From Macquaria australasica (lineage: Eukaryota > Chordata > Actinopteri > Centrarchiformes > Percichthyidae): 64,000 bases of DNA. Below are positions 15,001 through 30,000 of the stretch, piece by piece (position 1 is the first letter of the stretch; every line of letters starts with the position of its first letter). The stretch is from the NCBI GenBank assembly GCA_005408345.1, contig SEMN01000335.1, forward strand, positions 343,849 to 407,848. Reading direction: 5' to 3'. The notes below the pieces were generated by a model, which did not search any database, had not been told where the DNA came from, and was given only the letters and a program-made list of their open reading frames with translations. Made by a program: the position numbers and the translations under genes.

Positions 15001-18000
15001 CGTATGTTATTGATCTTGTTAGAGGATGTATGACCATAAAATGAAAAAGAAGTAATTTCATTATTCAAGGTCAATACTGATTAGGTTTAATTCTTTGTTT
15101 ACTCACCTTGTATACAGGTTGTAGATCAGGTATGATGCCAAGAAAGAGTGCTGGTAGACCTAAAACCCAATCACAAGAAAAACTGTTTGTTATTATGAAA
15201 AGACCTTTGTTCTTTCCCCATGAATGATAATTTGGACCTCAAGAGCCAAGAAAAACAGGGAAATATAACTAACACATTAGATGAATTAAAAGATTAACCA
15301 TCATAACGGATATTCTTAACATAATGTTGGTAACATAATGATAACAATGCAAAAACAGAGCATTTTGTGATTGTGCTTTTGCAGGTTCTGAGGTTCTCTT
15401 TATTTAATTGGACAGTGAGGAATGGCCTTACAGAGCATGGTTTTTCATTTTAGAAGAAGTGAGAGTGAAGTGGGAACAAGGCTTTACTGGGCTCTGTTGT
15501 TCAAATTACATAAAATCTAACAATGAGAGTGCTTTATTTCACACAATGCAACTGACAAGTCTGCGAGAACACAAGCTGTGATTGGATGGCATTATGGTTG
15601 GTCCATGCTCCTTGAATCTGACATGAAAACCTCACATTTGCCATTTAAAAAATCAATCTGTATCATAGCTTTAATCACATTGCTCACATTTGTCCAATGA
15701 TCTGAAGAAATAAGAAACATCATTCTACTGAATAAAAAGTGGCACAAAATGTCCAAATCAATTTTATAAAAAAGATTTTTTAAACATTTGATCAGTTTTC
15801 ACTACCTTTTAATTACAGGCTCATGGTATAGTCACATGTCTCAACTAGGTATGCCATATATTAGATATTACAGGCTACTAAAGTGCATTTGGTATGCCCA
15901 CTGTGTAGTGAGTGGATCTATATAGCTAGGTACTTTTTATAAAAAGAACTGGAAATTGCTTGGCATTTTGCCTGTATGTCCAAAGATCAACAGACATAGG
16001 CTATCTGCATATAAATGGAGATAGGAGAATGTCAGTGGGATATAAGAACCATGATACAATATTTCTTTGCCTTTGTTCTGTCAAAAAATGTGATGGTGCA
16101 AAAGGAAGAATTTTTTTTTTGTCACTCCAATTTTCTTTTTCTTGTTTACATTTTAGATTAATATGTTCTGAATTTGTAGTGCAATTTTCTTTTTGCAAAA
16201 TTCTTTATTTGGGTGCTAAGGGTTAACAGTGTTTAGGTGTCATGGTTGGATTTTTTCCTTTACATGAATATTTTGGCGTCTCTTGCGCGGGCGTAGCTTA
16301 ACATTAGCTTAACACCAACACTGTGAGCAGGAGGAAAAAGCTGGCATCGCTCTGCTTAAATTGGCTTCTAACAACTCCAAAGCTGTTTTATTTATACATT
16401 GTTGCCTATGTGTGTGTATTTGACACTGGTAGAAAAAACAAATTGTGGTTTAATGAGCAGTACATTGAAGGTAAATGAACAACAACAAGGCCCAGTAAGC
16501 ATTATCTCAGAAGTCCTGTCCTCAGTTACATTACTGGCTTCACACACTTTCGTAACTCAAATACCATGTGAGTTTTGAATTTATGTTGTACCTTAATAGC
16601 TAACAAGATAGGCAACAAGCAGATATTTTGGAGCTGTTTTCTCTTCTTTGGCAGAGGCTAACCTTAGCTATTTCCTGCTGCCTCCAGTCCAGCTAAACTA
16701 GGCTAAATACGCCCTGGACAAATCTGTCTAACTTAATGAACGCATAGAGATAAAATTGATAGAGAAGGCGAACAAGCGTAAAATGTTTTAACTTCTGGTT
16801 ACCCATGTAGAGTATGAATGTTAGGCTGTAAGTACATACTACATTTAAATGTTTTTTACTTGATAAAAGATATCCAATACAATACAAAATGTAAATTATA
16901 TGGAATCCAAAGTGTGAAGTGTTAAATTTTCCAATGTATATACTGTGTATGTAGTTATAATTTGTCACTGTTATTTTGCTGTGCCAAAACTCTGAAATCT
17001 TGCAGAACAAAAAGTGGAGCACATTTCACATAATAATATAATATAAATTTCATTCTGCAGTGCCGCATATTTACACAACCCACTTCACCATCTTTGAGCT
17101 TCCACTAATTTTCCCAGCATGTGCAATGAAATGACCAGAGAATATCCACTCACAAAGCTTTTGTTTTAGGATTCATTGAGATAATGGTTCAATACCTGAG
17201 TGCCGCTACATGCTAATCAGATGGAGCATTAGCATTACAATATGACAGTAAGCTCACCCCAGAGCGCTATCATAAATACTGAAGAGCCACTCCATTCCCC
17301 TCAGCAAAAGATCAATTGTGTGCAGAATGGAGTCTTCTTGGCTGATCTACTCACCACCCAGCCTTCACTCCTAATTTGGACTTCCCTCTTCACTATACAA
17401 AAGAGAATTCTCCAGGAAGGAAGAATGAAATTGCATTGTAACTTGACTGCTCTTCTTCCCCTCCTTGAAAAAAGACGTCAGCATCATTCAGCAGACACCC
17501 CTCATACTGTAGGTGACAGCTCCGTGATGACTCCTTGATAAAGCTGTCAGCGATGGGTGACACATGAGAGGGGCGGCTGTTTGGAGATGTGGAGGGAGTA
17601 ACGGACTGTTTTAGACAGCAGCGGTGTGTTTGATTGTGGTGTGTGGCAGTGTTCTCAGCAGACTGGGGTTACATGGCACTTGTTAATATTTTTTAGTATT
17701 TGTTTTATACAGCTTAGAATAGGTGGTGTTTGGCGCATTTAAATTGAAATATGACGCCTGACACTTAATTGGCCATCTGAGTCATCTTTATACTGTTAAC
17801 ATTGCCTATCTGGTACTCCTTAAAGCAAACACTGAGAATCTGTGATTAAAGCTCAGGTCCAGGGCCACGCTATTATGCCTGCTGGCTCACTGGTATCATT
17901 TATTGGAGAGTTAAATGGAATGTAGTCTTAACAAATATTATTGGTAGCACCTGTGCTTTTGCTGCTGTGACAAGTCAAAATGCCTGCCATGAAAAGGGCC

Positions 18001-21000
18001 TATTGCATCCTCTGTATAATGGGTTGCATGGGTTGCATTCAAATGAATTTTTAACAAATTAAGTTTTAGGTCTCATTCGTCCAAACTTTTTTTTATTTTT
18101 TTTATTTTTTTTAAAGCAGCCTCTTGAAGACCGAAGATAATAAACACACAGTGCCTTCCTACTGTGTGTATGTCAGGAACTCAAAATTCTTTCATAACTC
18201 CTCAAGTGATGGCTTAAAAAAATAAAAGCTGGACTTCTGAACCATTCTTTGAAATAAGTTTCATACTTTTTACAGTATTTCTTGTAGCGCAGCCAAGTAA
18301 AACCTTTTGAACAGCAACGTACCTGTGACAGATCTTGATCGGTTTGTAAGTAGTTCTGAGATGTATTGACACATGTTTAATAGTAAGTACGAACTGTGGC
18401 AAGGAAGAATGAGGCTCATTAAATCAGTTTCTGTTTATTCTCAGAGATCAACTCTCCTGAATGCTTTTGCAACTGATGATTGGGTTAATTGGTGCTCTTT
18501 GCTTATTTTCACAAGGCAACTTCATTAACATGCACTTCCTCGTGAATGAAAATGGATAGTCTGTGACAGCTGCAATAATCAGCACCTCAATAATTATGTG
18601 TACCTGTACCTGTTCAAGACACGAAAAATGCCCTTTCTAATCTGCAGAGAAGGCTGCTGACCATAAAAAAACAGAACAAGATCTATGGAAACCGCTGACG
18701 CAGCAGTATAGTACAGCAGAGAGCTAGCATGATTATGATGAATTCATAAGACAACTGGAGACAGTGGTTCAGCGGCAGGCCATTACTCTCCATAGATTCA
18801 GGCTGTCACTTTGATGATGAACACATCTGCTCTGTCCATCTCAGGAGGAGATAGCACCTCTAAAGCTCTGCTGTTTCAATCCCATCAAGCACACAGAGCT
18901 CATTATCAAGCCTGCTTAGTTCACCGACACTGAGGTGTTCCTGCGGCCATCGAATTATAGAATGAAGCGGCGGGGAAGACGTGTAGTGTGATTTGCAACA
19001 AGCAATTTCACTGCTATTGGACACTGGGAGAGCAATGTGTCTCCAGTGTGATAAATGAAAAGTGGTACATTTCCTGTTCTAACTACATCCATGAAACATA
19101 AAAGTCTCATGCAGTTTCTTCAGCATGACAAAGTCCCAGCTGCCTGTCTCTTTAACAGAATCCAAGGGGAACTGTAAAGAAAATGTCCTGTGTCCTTTTT
19201 TTTCTTTCATTTATTGTATTACGCACTTGTTTGGACCAGTCCAGCTGCATGCAGTCAGCATGGCACTGTTAGTCCTCCAGAGCAGGCAGATGGAAGCTTT
19301 TTATCAGGGTGAATGAAGGATTAGTTTGTGAAAATCAAGTCCATTATTCAATGAGTTGTATCTAGAAAATAGAAGGAAGCCAATTGTTGTGAAAATTTAC
19401 CCTTAAAGTCCCCCTGCACTCAGAAATAGGTCTTTCTTCTTGTTCCTAAGTTGAATGTTTGAGCTTCACTGTACAGAATGTCTGAAAGTGGAAAGTTTCT
19501 ATGAGCTCACTGAAAATCTGATTTTCAGGGGCGGGCCTACAAGCATGATTTGTGACATCACAAATAGTTTGGAAGCCAATCCTGGTCCAATATTCAACTT
19601 ATACATAAGTGTGATGTATAAACATGAAGCCACCAGTGCACATACACTGAGTATGGACTTTACAGTGAAGTAGGAGACATATTGTGTTCAGTTTTGCGGG
19701 AAAAACATATCAGACACACACTGTTCCAAGCAGACTATTTGTATATGTTTTAATGCACGTCTGAAGGAGAAATGTCTTTAAGCAGAAATTTCCCATCTTA
19801 ATGTTCATTTCAAACAAATCCTCTTTGTAAGCACATGAATGCATTCATCTGCATTAATTTGAGAATTAATAAAGAGGGAAGAATAAATAGGATCATCACA
19901 GAATGTATATTTGTGTATTATTATTGTTATTATTACCATAAATGACTGCTATATGATAACTGTTTTAATGTATGTATATTTTACAATGTTTGGTAAACTG
20001 ACCAGTTATGTAGCCTAATGTTTCTGTATTTTCTACAGTAGAAAGGTGCAGTCAGAATGGAGCCAGAAAACTGTGATTACATTTAAACAAACTGATGATT
20101 AATTAGGTCTACAGTATATGTCATCACCTCAAATGTGTCACGCTCACAAGACGGAGGACTCACAATGCAGACGCAGACACAGAGGAAAAGTCCAGATACT
20201 TTAATGTAAAACAGTTTGGTAGACGGGAAGTCCAATCAGGCAGAGGTGTCCAAAAACACAAGCGAGGGTTCACAAACACGAGGAAAATGCACAAGGGAAA
20301 ACCTCTGGAAAGCTCACGAGACAATCTGGCACAGAAGGGAGGGAAAACACACCTTAAATACACTGAGGGGGAGGAGACAACAAGACACAGGTGAAACACA
20401 TTAGGGCAATCACACGGGAAACTTGACAGGACATGGGGAATGACACCAGAGACTACCAAAATAAAACAGGAAACAACACGACACAGACTACTTGACTTGA
20501 CGGACCCTGACAAAATGCACTGTGGGACTGTGCAGAAAACATCATTTCACGCTGATTCAGAACTGATGCAAGAATTATCAAGATGCCGCTGGCTGAGTTT
20601 ACCGGAATATTGTTAACCTGATTATTCAACTAAAGCAGATTTAGGTTTTTAGTAGCATGCTGTAGCAACAGGGCCTCTTAGATATTATGTCATACACTAC
20701 TAATTTGATTTGTTTTCCCCCCAAAATAATTTGTAGTCCCATCTGTGGTTAGGTTTAGGCAACAAAACACTTTGGTTAAGGTTTATTTTTATCTTAACCA
20801 AGACCATGATCTATTCCTCATCTTGCTGTGCTGCGAATGGCTAAACAAAACGTAAAAGTTTTAACGTCGTCATGCGGATATTGTTTCTGAGTCCCATTTT
20901 TCTGATCAGTTCAGTATGCTGGATGGCTGTGAATACTACCATACTCATGAGCCTCAGCCATTGTTACTATGGAGAAGGAGCCAGTCAGAGGCACAAATCA

Positions 21001-24000
21001 GAGATGCAGAAAATTCAGAACGCTCTGTCATAACTACTTTGTAACTTTGACCCACAATCAAGAATTTTCAGCTTGATTCTGGATTGAAATGCTATCCCAC
21101 TGGAATTATGAAAATGTTGCATTCACAGTCAGCTTGAGGGTCCATTTCAGATGTTTCAGCGCTGAAAAGAACAGCATAAGAAGAATTTCAGCTGTTTCTC
21201 TGTAATCACAATGACTCACTTTGTGGTCTTTTTAAGAGCCTTTGTCCCTTACAGATGCTAGCTAACAAACGTCCTCTCTGTGCTGCCATGTTAATGAGTT
21301 TTCCAGGATTGTGTGCACAGCCTGTTTCAATCTTTAGATCCACACCTTAGAGGCCACAGTCCCTTATCTCTGCTGCATGCTTGGATCACATATCTCAACT
21401 AACACAAAGGACACAAAGAGTTACTGATAGGCTCGATGTAAGATTTGAGAATGGTGATTATTTTAATATGTTGGAATACAGCTGCAGTAATCAATCTAAA
21501 TATCACAAATAATAAAATTGCCAAAAGCAAGATATCATATAATTCCACAGCAAACATTTATATGTACTTTTTGTAGCCCCACAGTTTTAAGTAGCCATTA
21601 GACTTGAAAGTGTCCAGACAATCAGCAGAATTTCTCTTAATGCAATGTTTTCTATGCAGCCTTGTTTGCCTTTCTGCTGTCGCATAGTGCTTGCTCATGG
21701 TGGGAACTGTTGGGTCTCTGTACATATAAAGAGTCGGTCTAGACCTGCTCTATTCGAAAAAGTGCCCTGAGATAACTTTGTTATGATATGGCGCTATATA
21801 AATAAAATTGAATTGAATTGAATTTCAATGAATGTGGCCGTCTTCACTACATCATTCAGAAGCTGTATGAAGTACATGAATGGAGTCAATCAACTCAAGT
21901 ATATACAAAGGTCTGAGCTATCAAACAAGCTTTAAATCATTTTCAGAGCTTTAAACCAGGCATGTAAAGATTCTTAACATACCACAGGTGCATTGTATAC
22001 ATACATGTTTACATTTGCAGAAATAAAAACACATTTCTTTTAATGCGTTCAGATTAGCACAAGTGAGTGTTCAATTTTCAACATAATAAATTAGCAGATA
22101 TAAGGCAAAACAGTATGTTACGACCAGCCATAAACCTACCAAATGTGCTGTGTCTTGTGTATGAATAATTGCTTCATAAGTATCTGGAATATTCCAAACC
22201 AATTAGTGTTCAAGCCAGGAAACTTTAAGCAAATTTGATGTCAGATGTGTGATTTATGAAGCTGTTAAATACTATTCATCCAAATACTGTCTCTGTAAAT
22301 ACAGCTAAACTCTCCCACCTGACCTTTTGTGGCCTCTTGGAGATGGTTATTTGCATAGATTGAAAAATGTACTAATTGCATTTGAGGAAGATGTCCAGAA
22401 AAACTGCAACAGATGTAAAATGTTTCTCCACTCCAGCGTGCACCAGGCGTAATATTCACATTCATCATCTACCCTGTGAAAATGAGTTCATCACAGTTAC
22501 CATGAGACCAAATGGCGGATCCAAATCTGGGCCTCAGAGAAAGCTATTTTTAACTCCAAAGTGTGACTGACAATCACAAAAACTTACAGCAAAGTATTAT
22601 GTAGCTCCAAAGCAATGTCCACAATCCCTACACATGGATCAAGTTTTTATTCTGACAGTCACAATTTCTGAATGTGTGAAAGAACAACTTCTAAAATACA
22701 GATATTAATGCAACTAGTACACTAGGGCAGAAGCAACTTTTTAAAATGCTCAATTAAGACTGTTTGAGAAAACCAGATATTTCATAGACAATAATACTAA
22801 TATACACAAATAATCAGCAAATAATGATTTATTATTGCAATATTCTTTAGCCAAGATGACAATGTCGGTCAGTCAGTCCACCACTTTGGTTCTAACTGAA
22901 AAATTATTGAATTATTGGATATATTGATACTATTGGATGGATTGCGCCGAAAGTTTATACAGATATTTGTGGTCCCCAGATGATGAATTGACTGACTTTT
23001 CCTTTAGTGCCATCAGCAGGTTAACATTTGTGGTTTTGAGTGAAATGTCTTGTCAACTACTAGATGGATTGCCATGGAATTTATTACAGACATTCATGTT
23101 CCCCTCAGGATGGACTGTAATGACCAGGTTAAAATTGTCCAATACTTTGGTGTGTGACCAATTACTTGCAAAAGACTTTCCCATCAGCCTCTGCTGTACT
23201 TTTTCTTTAGTGCTAATTAGTAAATGTTAGCATGATAACACACTAAACTAAGACAGTGAACATGGTAAACATTATACCTGCAAACAACAGTATGTTAGCA
23301 TGCTGATTTTAGCATTTGGCTAAAAGAACTGTTGTGCCTTAGTACATGCTCACAGAGATGCTAATTTGCAGAGTAGCTGAGCCTATTTTCAGAAATATAT
23401 ATAGCAGACTTCACTAAGTGAACATTTATTGCAAGGAAGCAGTTTAGTGCTAAATATAAAGCCTTTCTTAATTTCAAGAGCTCACAATAACTGAAGATTT
23501 ACTGTTTGATTGTAAGGACCATTTTTCAACAATATAAGCCATTAGAGGTAGAGTTGAAACTACCTTCAATTTAAGGTCTAAACCATGGGAAAGAAGCACA
23601 GCACTACTTTGAATCAATTGTATAAGGGACCATCCTGTTTGTTTCTTTTCTTTCAGTCTAATGGAATAGGAAAATATGCGTGTATCGCGGAGCCAGAGCC
23701 ACTGCTCGCCGACAGATAGCTGCTGTGAGTGCCGGCGAGAACAGGAGGAGCGAGCCAGGGGCAGAGCCGGAGCTTCTGGAGGAACAAACACCCAGAGACA
23801 CACTGGATTCTGCTCTGGTCTGCAGCTGTTTACCAGTGTGAGGAGAGCTCACCTTATTTTTTTAACTTTTGGGATTAAAAAGTGGATTTTACTCTCGCTT
23901 CTCAACCCGTCTGCAGCAGAGAGCCGCGGAGGTGCCGACCTCTCTCGGTATAGTCTCTCTCTGTCCATGTTGACTGTTGACTGGAAGGGAAATAACAGAA

Positions 24001-27000
24001 AGAACCAGAGTCTCTGGTGGGGAGTGTAGTCAGCTCAGAATGAATGAATGCCTTCAGCTTCGAACTGCAGTCTGCCATCTCTCTTTTACAATACTGTGTG
24101 GGAGGTCACTCTCTCAGTCTTTTTATAAACGTGGGGGGGACTCGCATGCACTAACCGGCTACCAAAACAAGGAACAGAGAAGCTCAGAGTACAACACACA
24201 CATAGTGGAGTAATGGCGTTCTGATTAGAGAATGATGTCGCACTCCCTCTGTCTCTACATAGCAATAATGTTTGTTGCTATATCATGTTGTAGGAGGTGT
24301 GACCAGGGTGGCAGAAAGATGGCAGTAAGCAGAGGTCTTCCAAAATGACAAGCATTTATTTATCAAGGTGCGAGTTTCAACAAAATTGTATATGTGAAAA
24401 TTCAACGAAACTTAGTGTAACTTAACAGTTAACTTAATCAACTAAACATAATTGAAAACTAACAAACAAAACTTAAATGACACATGCACCCTGCTACATC
24501 ATCATGGCCTTCCCCCAACACAGACAAAAGGCCAGCCTTATATAAGGTTGAGTTCCATTAAACAAATGGCTTCCCTAGGCTCCTTCCCCTTAACAGGTGA
24601 GTCTATCCTTTAAACATAACTACAACACACAATTTAAGTGACTCATTCCCAGTCAACCTAAATAAACACTAACACAATTTGTAATAAATCAATCCTGGTA
24701 CCACCTACAGAACTAGGCAATAGCAAAATCAAACATTTTCTGCAACACAACATTATCAATCTCCCCCCATACTTGAACTCTTCCAGTGACCTCCTTAAAT
24801 CAGGGCAAACCCTATAAATACAGGAAGTGATGTTTTAACAGTTTTAACCCAATAAACAGAACTAAATATATTAACACTGGTCTGAGTCTTACTTTAACAG
24901 ATGTTTATGTATATTAGCTGAACTCAAATAGAAAGCAAAACCCAAACAAACCCGGGATAGTTAGTGTCTGCTGACCACTGAGAGATGAAGCTAGCATTGT
25001 TACAATCAAACAGTTATGGTTGAAATTATGTGAACAGGTTGATATTATGTGACAGTGGCAAATGGTGTGGACTCACCCACTTTGTCACATATCAATGTTC
25101 AATATCTCATATATAGCACCTTTAAAAACACATGCAAGGATAAGATCTAAATTATAGGTTGTTGTATCATTTGTACAGAGTAACATGACTTTATTGTACA
25201 ACTTACTACTATACTGCTTTAACGCTAGTGCTTTATTATAATACATAATAACAATAGCTATAGTAGTATATTATTAGTTGGTATGGTAGATTTTAAAGTT
25301 TGAAATTGGAATTGACTCCCATAAAAATGCCCCCTCAAAATGCTATAGTCATTTGAATTACATATCTGCCTGAGAAACATACAAAGAAGAAAACTATTCC
25401 TCTACTGTAAAGGAATCTGCTCCCAACAATGAAAAAAGCTGAAATAGTGAAAATGGAAAGTGCTGTGGATCAGCAGCTGAGCACCAGCCCATGCAGAGCT
25501 GATCGTTCTGATAATCGTATCTGAGCACATTCCCCCAACACACACAAACAATCCTCCATCCCACCGTCAACACTCTGTAAACACCATGTTAAATGGTGAA
25601 GCAAAGTGTCTGGGCCACACCACAAAGCTCAGTGTTTGTTTTGTGATATTGCCATTTTAGAGTACGGCATGCTGGGACTGTTAGGGGTCAGAGTGCTGAT
25701 CCTCAACTAGGCCACACCATTGAGATGTGATTTAATATTTGTTTTTGTTTTTTGGCAACCATAGAATCGCAATAGAGGATATGCATTAACATAATGTTTT
25801 TGTTTGTTTTTATAATATTATAGGCCTCAGCATCACTGAGGGGCATAACAACCTTTCTATGGCTGCTATGACTGGGTAAGTAGAAAAAAGTAAAAGTCTT
25901 CAAAATCAACAATGATTTGTACAGCATACTTAAACTCGGTAATCTGGGTATGTGGGAAAGCAGCCAGAAATTGACAGTTCACTAAACCCCTCCTCCGAAC
26001 TGAGATTGTCCAGTCACTGTTTAGTAACCATAATTTGGCACGGCAGACCCACCAAGTTTTGGATTTCTCCTAGGGATAGACGCTAATATCTTGAAACACT
26101 GGCCCCACATGTCATGATCCCTAAGACTCTGTGTGTTTTGTCTTGTTTCCTGTTTTATTTTGAAATCCCTGTTCTTGTTTCCTTGTGTGCCTTTTTATTT
26201 CCTGTCTTTGTTTTCCCTCCAGTTTGGATTGTTTTCACCTGTGTCTCCTTTCCCACCTGTGTCTGTTTCCCTCGTTGACTCCTTCCCTATATATACGGGT
26301 CCCTTTCCTTTGTTTGTTGTTGAGTCATTGATGTTGGTGATCGTCTCCCCGTGTCAAGAGTTTCCCTGTGTTTTTGTAAGTTTATTTTTGTGTTCAATAA
26401 ATCGTCGTTTAGTACCGCTCAGCCTGCCGCCTGTCTGCATTTGGGTCCTCTCCCTGCTGCCTAGATGGCACTCTCTGATAGAATGACTCAACCAACAAAA
26501 GACCCAGCGGACAGCCACTCCCGCCTTCGGGCATCCCAGGAGTCATTAGCGATAGCAAGGTCATTTTTCGGATTTTTGGGACGGACTTTTGACCCACCGA
26601 AGAGCAACCTGCCTTGCTCCCCTTTCGGGGGCACACGGCTGGCCAGATTCCCAGGGACCCGCGGTGGACACAGGAGAGGTGGTCGTCGGGGTTCCCGACG
26701 CCCCAGAGTCTCCGCTGCCCAGTGCCCCAGAGTCTCCGCTGCCCTGCACTACAGACCGCCCATCACCTGATCCTGTTTTCCGGTTGGTGGCCTGGCCAGC
26801 TTCTGCTCCTGTTCCCGAAGTTGGCAGTCCACTCAACACCAGTTCCAGTTCCTGAGTCGGTGGTCCGGCCGACTCCTGCTCCACGGACCCGGTTGGCTAA
26901 CCGGCCAAAATCAGTTCTTGTTCCCAGGTCGGCGGTCCAGCCAACGCCAGTGCCTGTTCCTGACCAGCTGCAGCCTCAGCCTCCAGTGCCAGTCCAGCTG

Positions 27001-30000
27001 CCGCCGCCGCAGCCCCCTGCTCCAGTGCTCGTCCAGCTGTCAGCCTCTGCTGCCCCAGCCTCCTGCTCCAGTGCTCGTCGAGCTGTCAGCCTCTGTTGCC
27101 CCAGCAGCCTAGCTGTCAGCCTCCGGTTCCAGTTCCCATCCAGCTGCAGCCTCCGGTGCCAGTACCCGCTCGTCGTCGTCGCCGGCCTCCTGTCGGGCCT
27201 CCACAGCGGCTCCTTCCTCGTCGCCGGCCTCCAGAGCGGTTTCCCCTGTCTGGTTGCCCTTCAGGCCGTCCGCCCGAGGGGTCCTGTCCGGCCCCTGCCC
27301 TGCCTCCAGGCCGTCCGCCCGAGGGGTCCTGTCCAGCCCCGGGTCTGGTTTTTTCTGGGTCCCTCCTCCGGGACCCCCTCCGCCCACCCGAGTTGGGGCT
27401 CCCTGAGGGATGTCTGGGATCTGTCCCTTAAGGGAGGGGGAGGGTACTGTCATGATCCCTAAGACTGTGTTTTGTTTTTTTTTGTCTTGTTTTATTTTGA
27501 AATCCCTGTTGTTTCCTTGTGTGCCTTTTTTTTATTATTTCCTGTCTTTGTTTTCCCTCCAGTTTGGACTGTCTGTCTGTCTGTCGAAGGTTCACAGTAT
27601 AGGGATAAAACTTACTAATCCATGTAAACCAGAGTAACTTGTGGCCATGGTTAATGTCATAGCAGTGTGCATAGCGTTGTAGTAAGAAAGAGGTATCTGA
27701 ATCGTTTAGAGTGTCTTTCTATCCCCTTTCCAAACCAAAAAAGTAAAAGGAATGGATAAAACAGTGTTATCTCTAACATAAGCTGCAAACTGTTAATGTG
27801 CAGCCAACTAGCTACAGTAGTAACACATCATTAGCTACCTACGTTATTTTGTGGGGTTACAGGTGACGTTACAAAAAGCCCCTTCAAGAGAAGGCACATT
27901 CACCCTGTGAGAGCCACTGTTCCAGAGTGAAAGCTAACATTAGCGCCTCTGTCCTGCTGTTTATTGGATTTGGGGACGTCACACTCCAGCAGCTTCAGCC
28001 AAACCTAATACCTGAAATGGCATTATTTTATTTAACCAGGCAAGTCATTAAGAACATTCTTATTCACAATGGCAGCCAAGTTTGTTTTTCTATAGTAAGC
28101 ATGTGAACAAGGTTATGTTTAATTAAAATTACTTTTATTTATAATACTGTATTATAGCGTAATACTTGGGCTAACTAGCTTGCAACACAAGAACAATGCT
28201 GCTTCTTTATTCCCATGTTCTACATGAATCATCAACCGGTCAGGATGCTGCCATAGCTTTAGCCTTTTTAGCATTATACCTTTTTTACAGGGTTCTCGTT
28301 TTAACAAGTCAGATGGAAACGGTAATTTTAGCAAACACACATGGTGTTAATTAACTAGCTAGCTTCAACAGCAGGTCATGATGACCCTGCCAATGTACAG
28401 TTTCTGAAAGTGAATCTGGGACGGCTAAATTAAGTGTCTGTTGTCTAGTGGGCACTTGGCCTTGGCTGCTGGGAGCCAAGAGTGGCAGCCAACTCCATCC
28501 AAGACACTCGGGTGCAGTGATGCAGTTATTTCTATTCTGTTGCCAGCTCGTCTCATAAGCCAGCCGAACCTCACCCATGAGCCTTGGCTGGCTTGAGGGG
28601 GCAGTTGCCACACAGCTGCCTAGGAGTGCAGCTGTGTGTCACAGCAGAGAAGGGTAAAAGTTCTTCAAGGATAAGCCAAAAGAAACAACTACTGCCGGAA
28701 GTAGTAGCAAGTTAGTTCAAGTTCATTGTTGATTGCAAGTTTTCGTGTTTTACAATATTCAGATATTAAAAACCAATTTTAATCATACATGATTGTTTAA
28801 AAAAATATGTATTTATTAACAATGGCTTAGTGTTTGTGTTATGATTGCATTCGTAGAGCTTGTATGAATTCATGTGTGAAATGACACACTAATTGCAAAT
28901 GTAACAACTGGTTTCATTTGTAATAGTATCATTATCATTATTTTTACTTCAGCCAAATTACAACCATTGAAGAAATATATTGGGGCAAAAAAAGCTCTTT
29001 TTGAGCCTTTTGTGTCATGGGGGGTTTATCAAAAGTGAGGGGTACATGTCAGGGCTCCAGACTAACTATTTCCACTACTTAATTTTCACCCTACTGAAAA
29101 TTCTTGGAGCACCAGCTCAAAATTTAGGAGCACCCCTTAAATCAACATGCAATGCAATACATCATATTTTTTCCATCATAACGGTATTACTGATAAATGC
29201 TTTGGTAATAGACAATTTACAGAAATAACAATGTGCTGTTTTATTTTAAAGGAAAAAGTCATTTGTTTTTTTTATCCGATTGCCGATCAAATAAATTAAT
29301 TTAAAAATGCACTACTTTGGCTCTGATGCAGCCGCCTCTGTCTGTAGTTACCACTCTGTAGTCTCGCTCAATGTCTCGCCCACAGCACTATCTGAGTGGT
29401 TACACGTCACGAGTAATAGCCTATCAACACTGAAGGCTGCTGTGCCACAGACAGGCAACGAGACTGGAGCTTCTCAGTTACACCACTGAAAATGCCCAAA
29501 GTTATAGCCTATAAGATTTCATTCAATGGAGGCAAAAGCGACGGCTTTTAAATCAGTCGCTCTTCCGCCAGAGTCTCCGAATAATGCACTTAATTACAGT
29601 GATATACAGTTAACTATATCACCTGCTGATTCCTCGTCTGAACTGTCCTCATCAGAAATTTGGGACTGTAGTGGCACAGGAGTGTCTGAATGATCTTTTC
29701 TTTTGAAAAATTAATTGATAGTTTGTTTCATTGTCACCAAAGGGCCAAGCGAAAGCGCTTATGGACCATACACAGGTAGATCTCACTCTGCTCCTTGTTA
29801 TACTGGTTTATCACAAAGCTTGTTTACCAAATCCAATTACCTTGGAACTAAAAGGATACGACAGCAGTGCCCTAACTCCTTAACGCAAAGTATTCAAAAA
29901 TGTGTGTACTCAGAGCTGATGCATAAGAGGTTTCTTCAGTCAAAATAAATGCAGGAACCACATAAAGAGCATTATGTGCAGCATCTAAAGCATAAATACA

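Noticed and set aside
16693..17022. Minus-strand open frame of 109 codons rich in Phe, Ile and Tyr
   Set aside because: The composition follows AT-rich DNA. No domain, splice context or known family, and no place in dpp10.
22937..23230. 97-codon open frame
   Set aside because: Lies entirely in a dispersed repeat found five times in the window.
26465..27453. Several overlapping proline- or glycine-rich open frames on both strands
   Set aside because: GC-rich low-complexity sequence inside a gypsy-like element keeps many frames open. They are not host genes.
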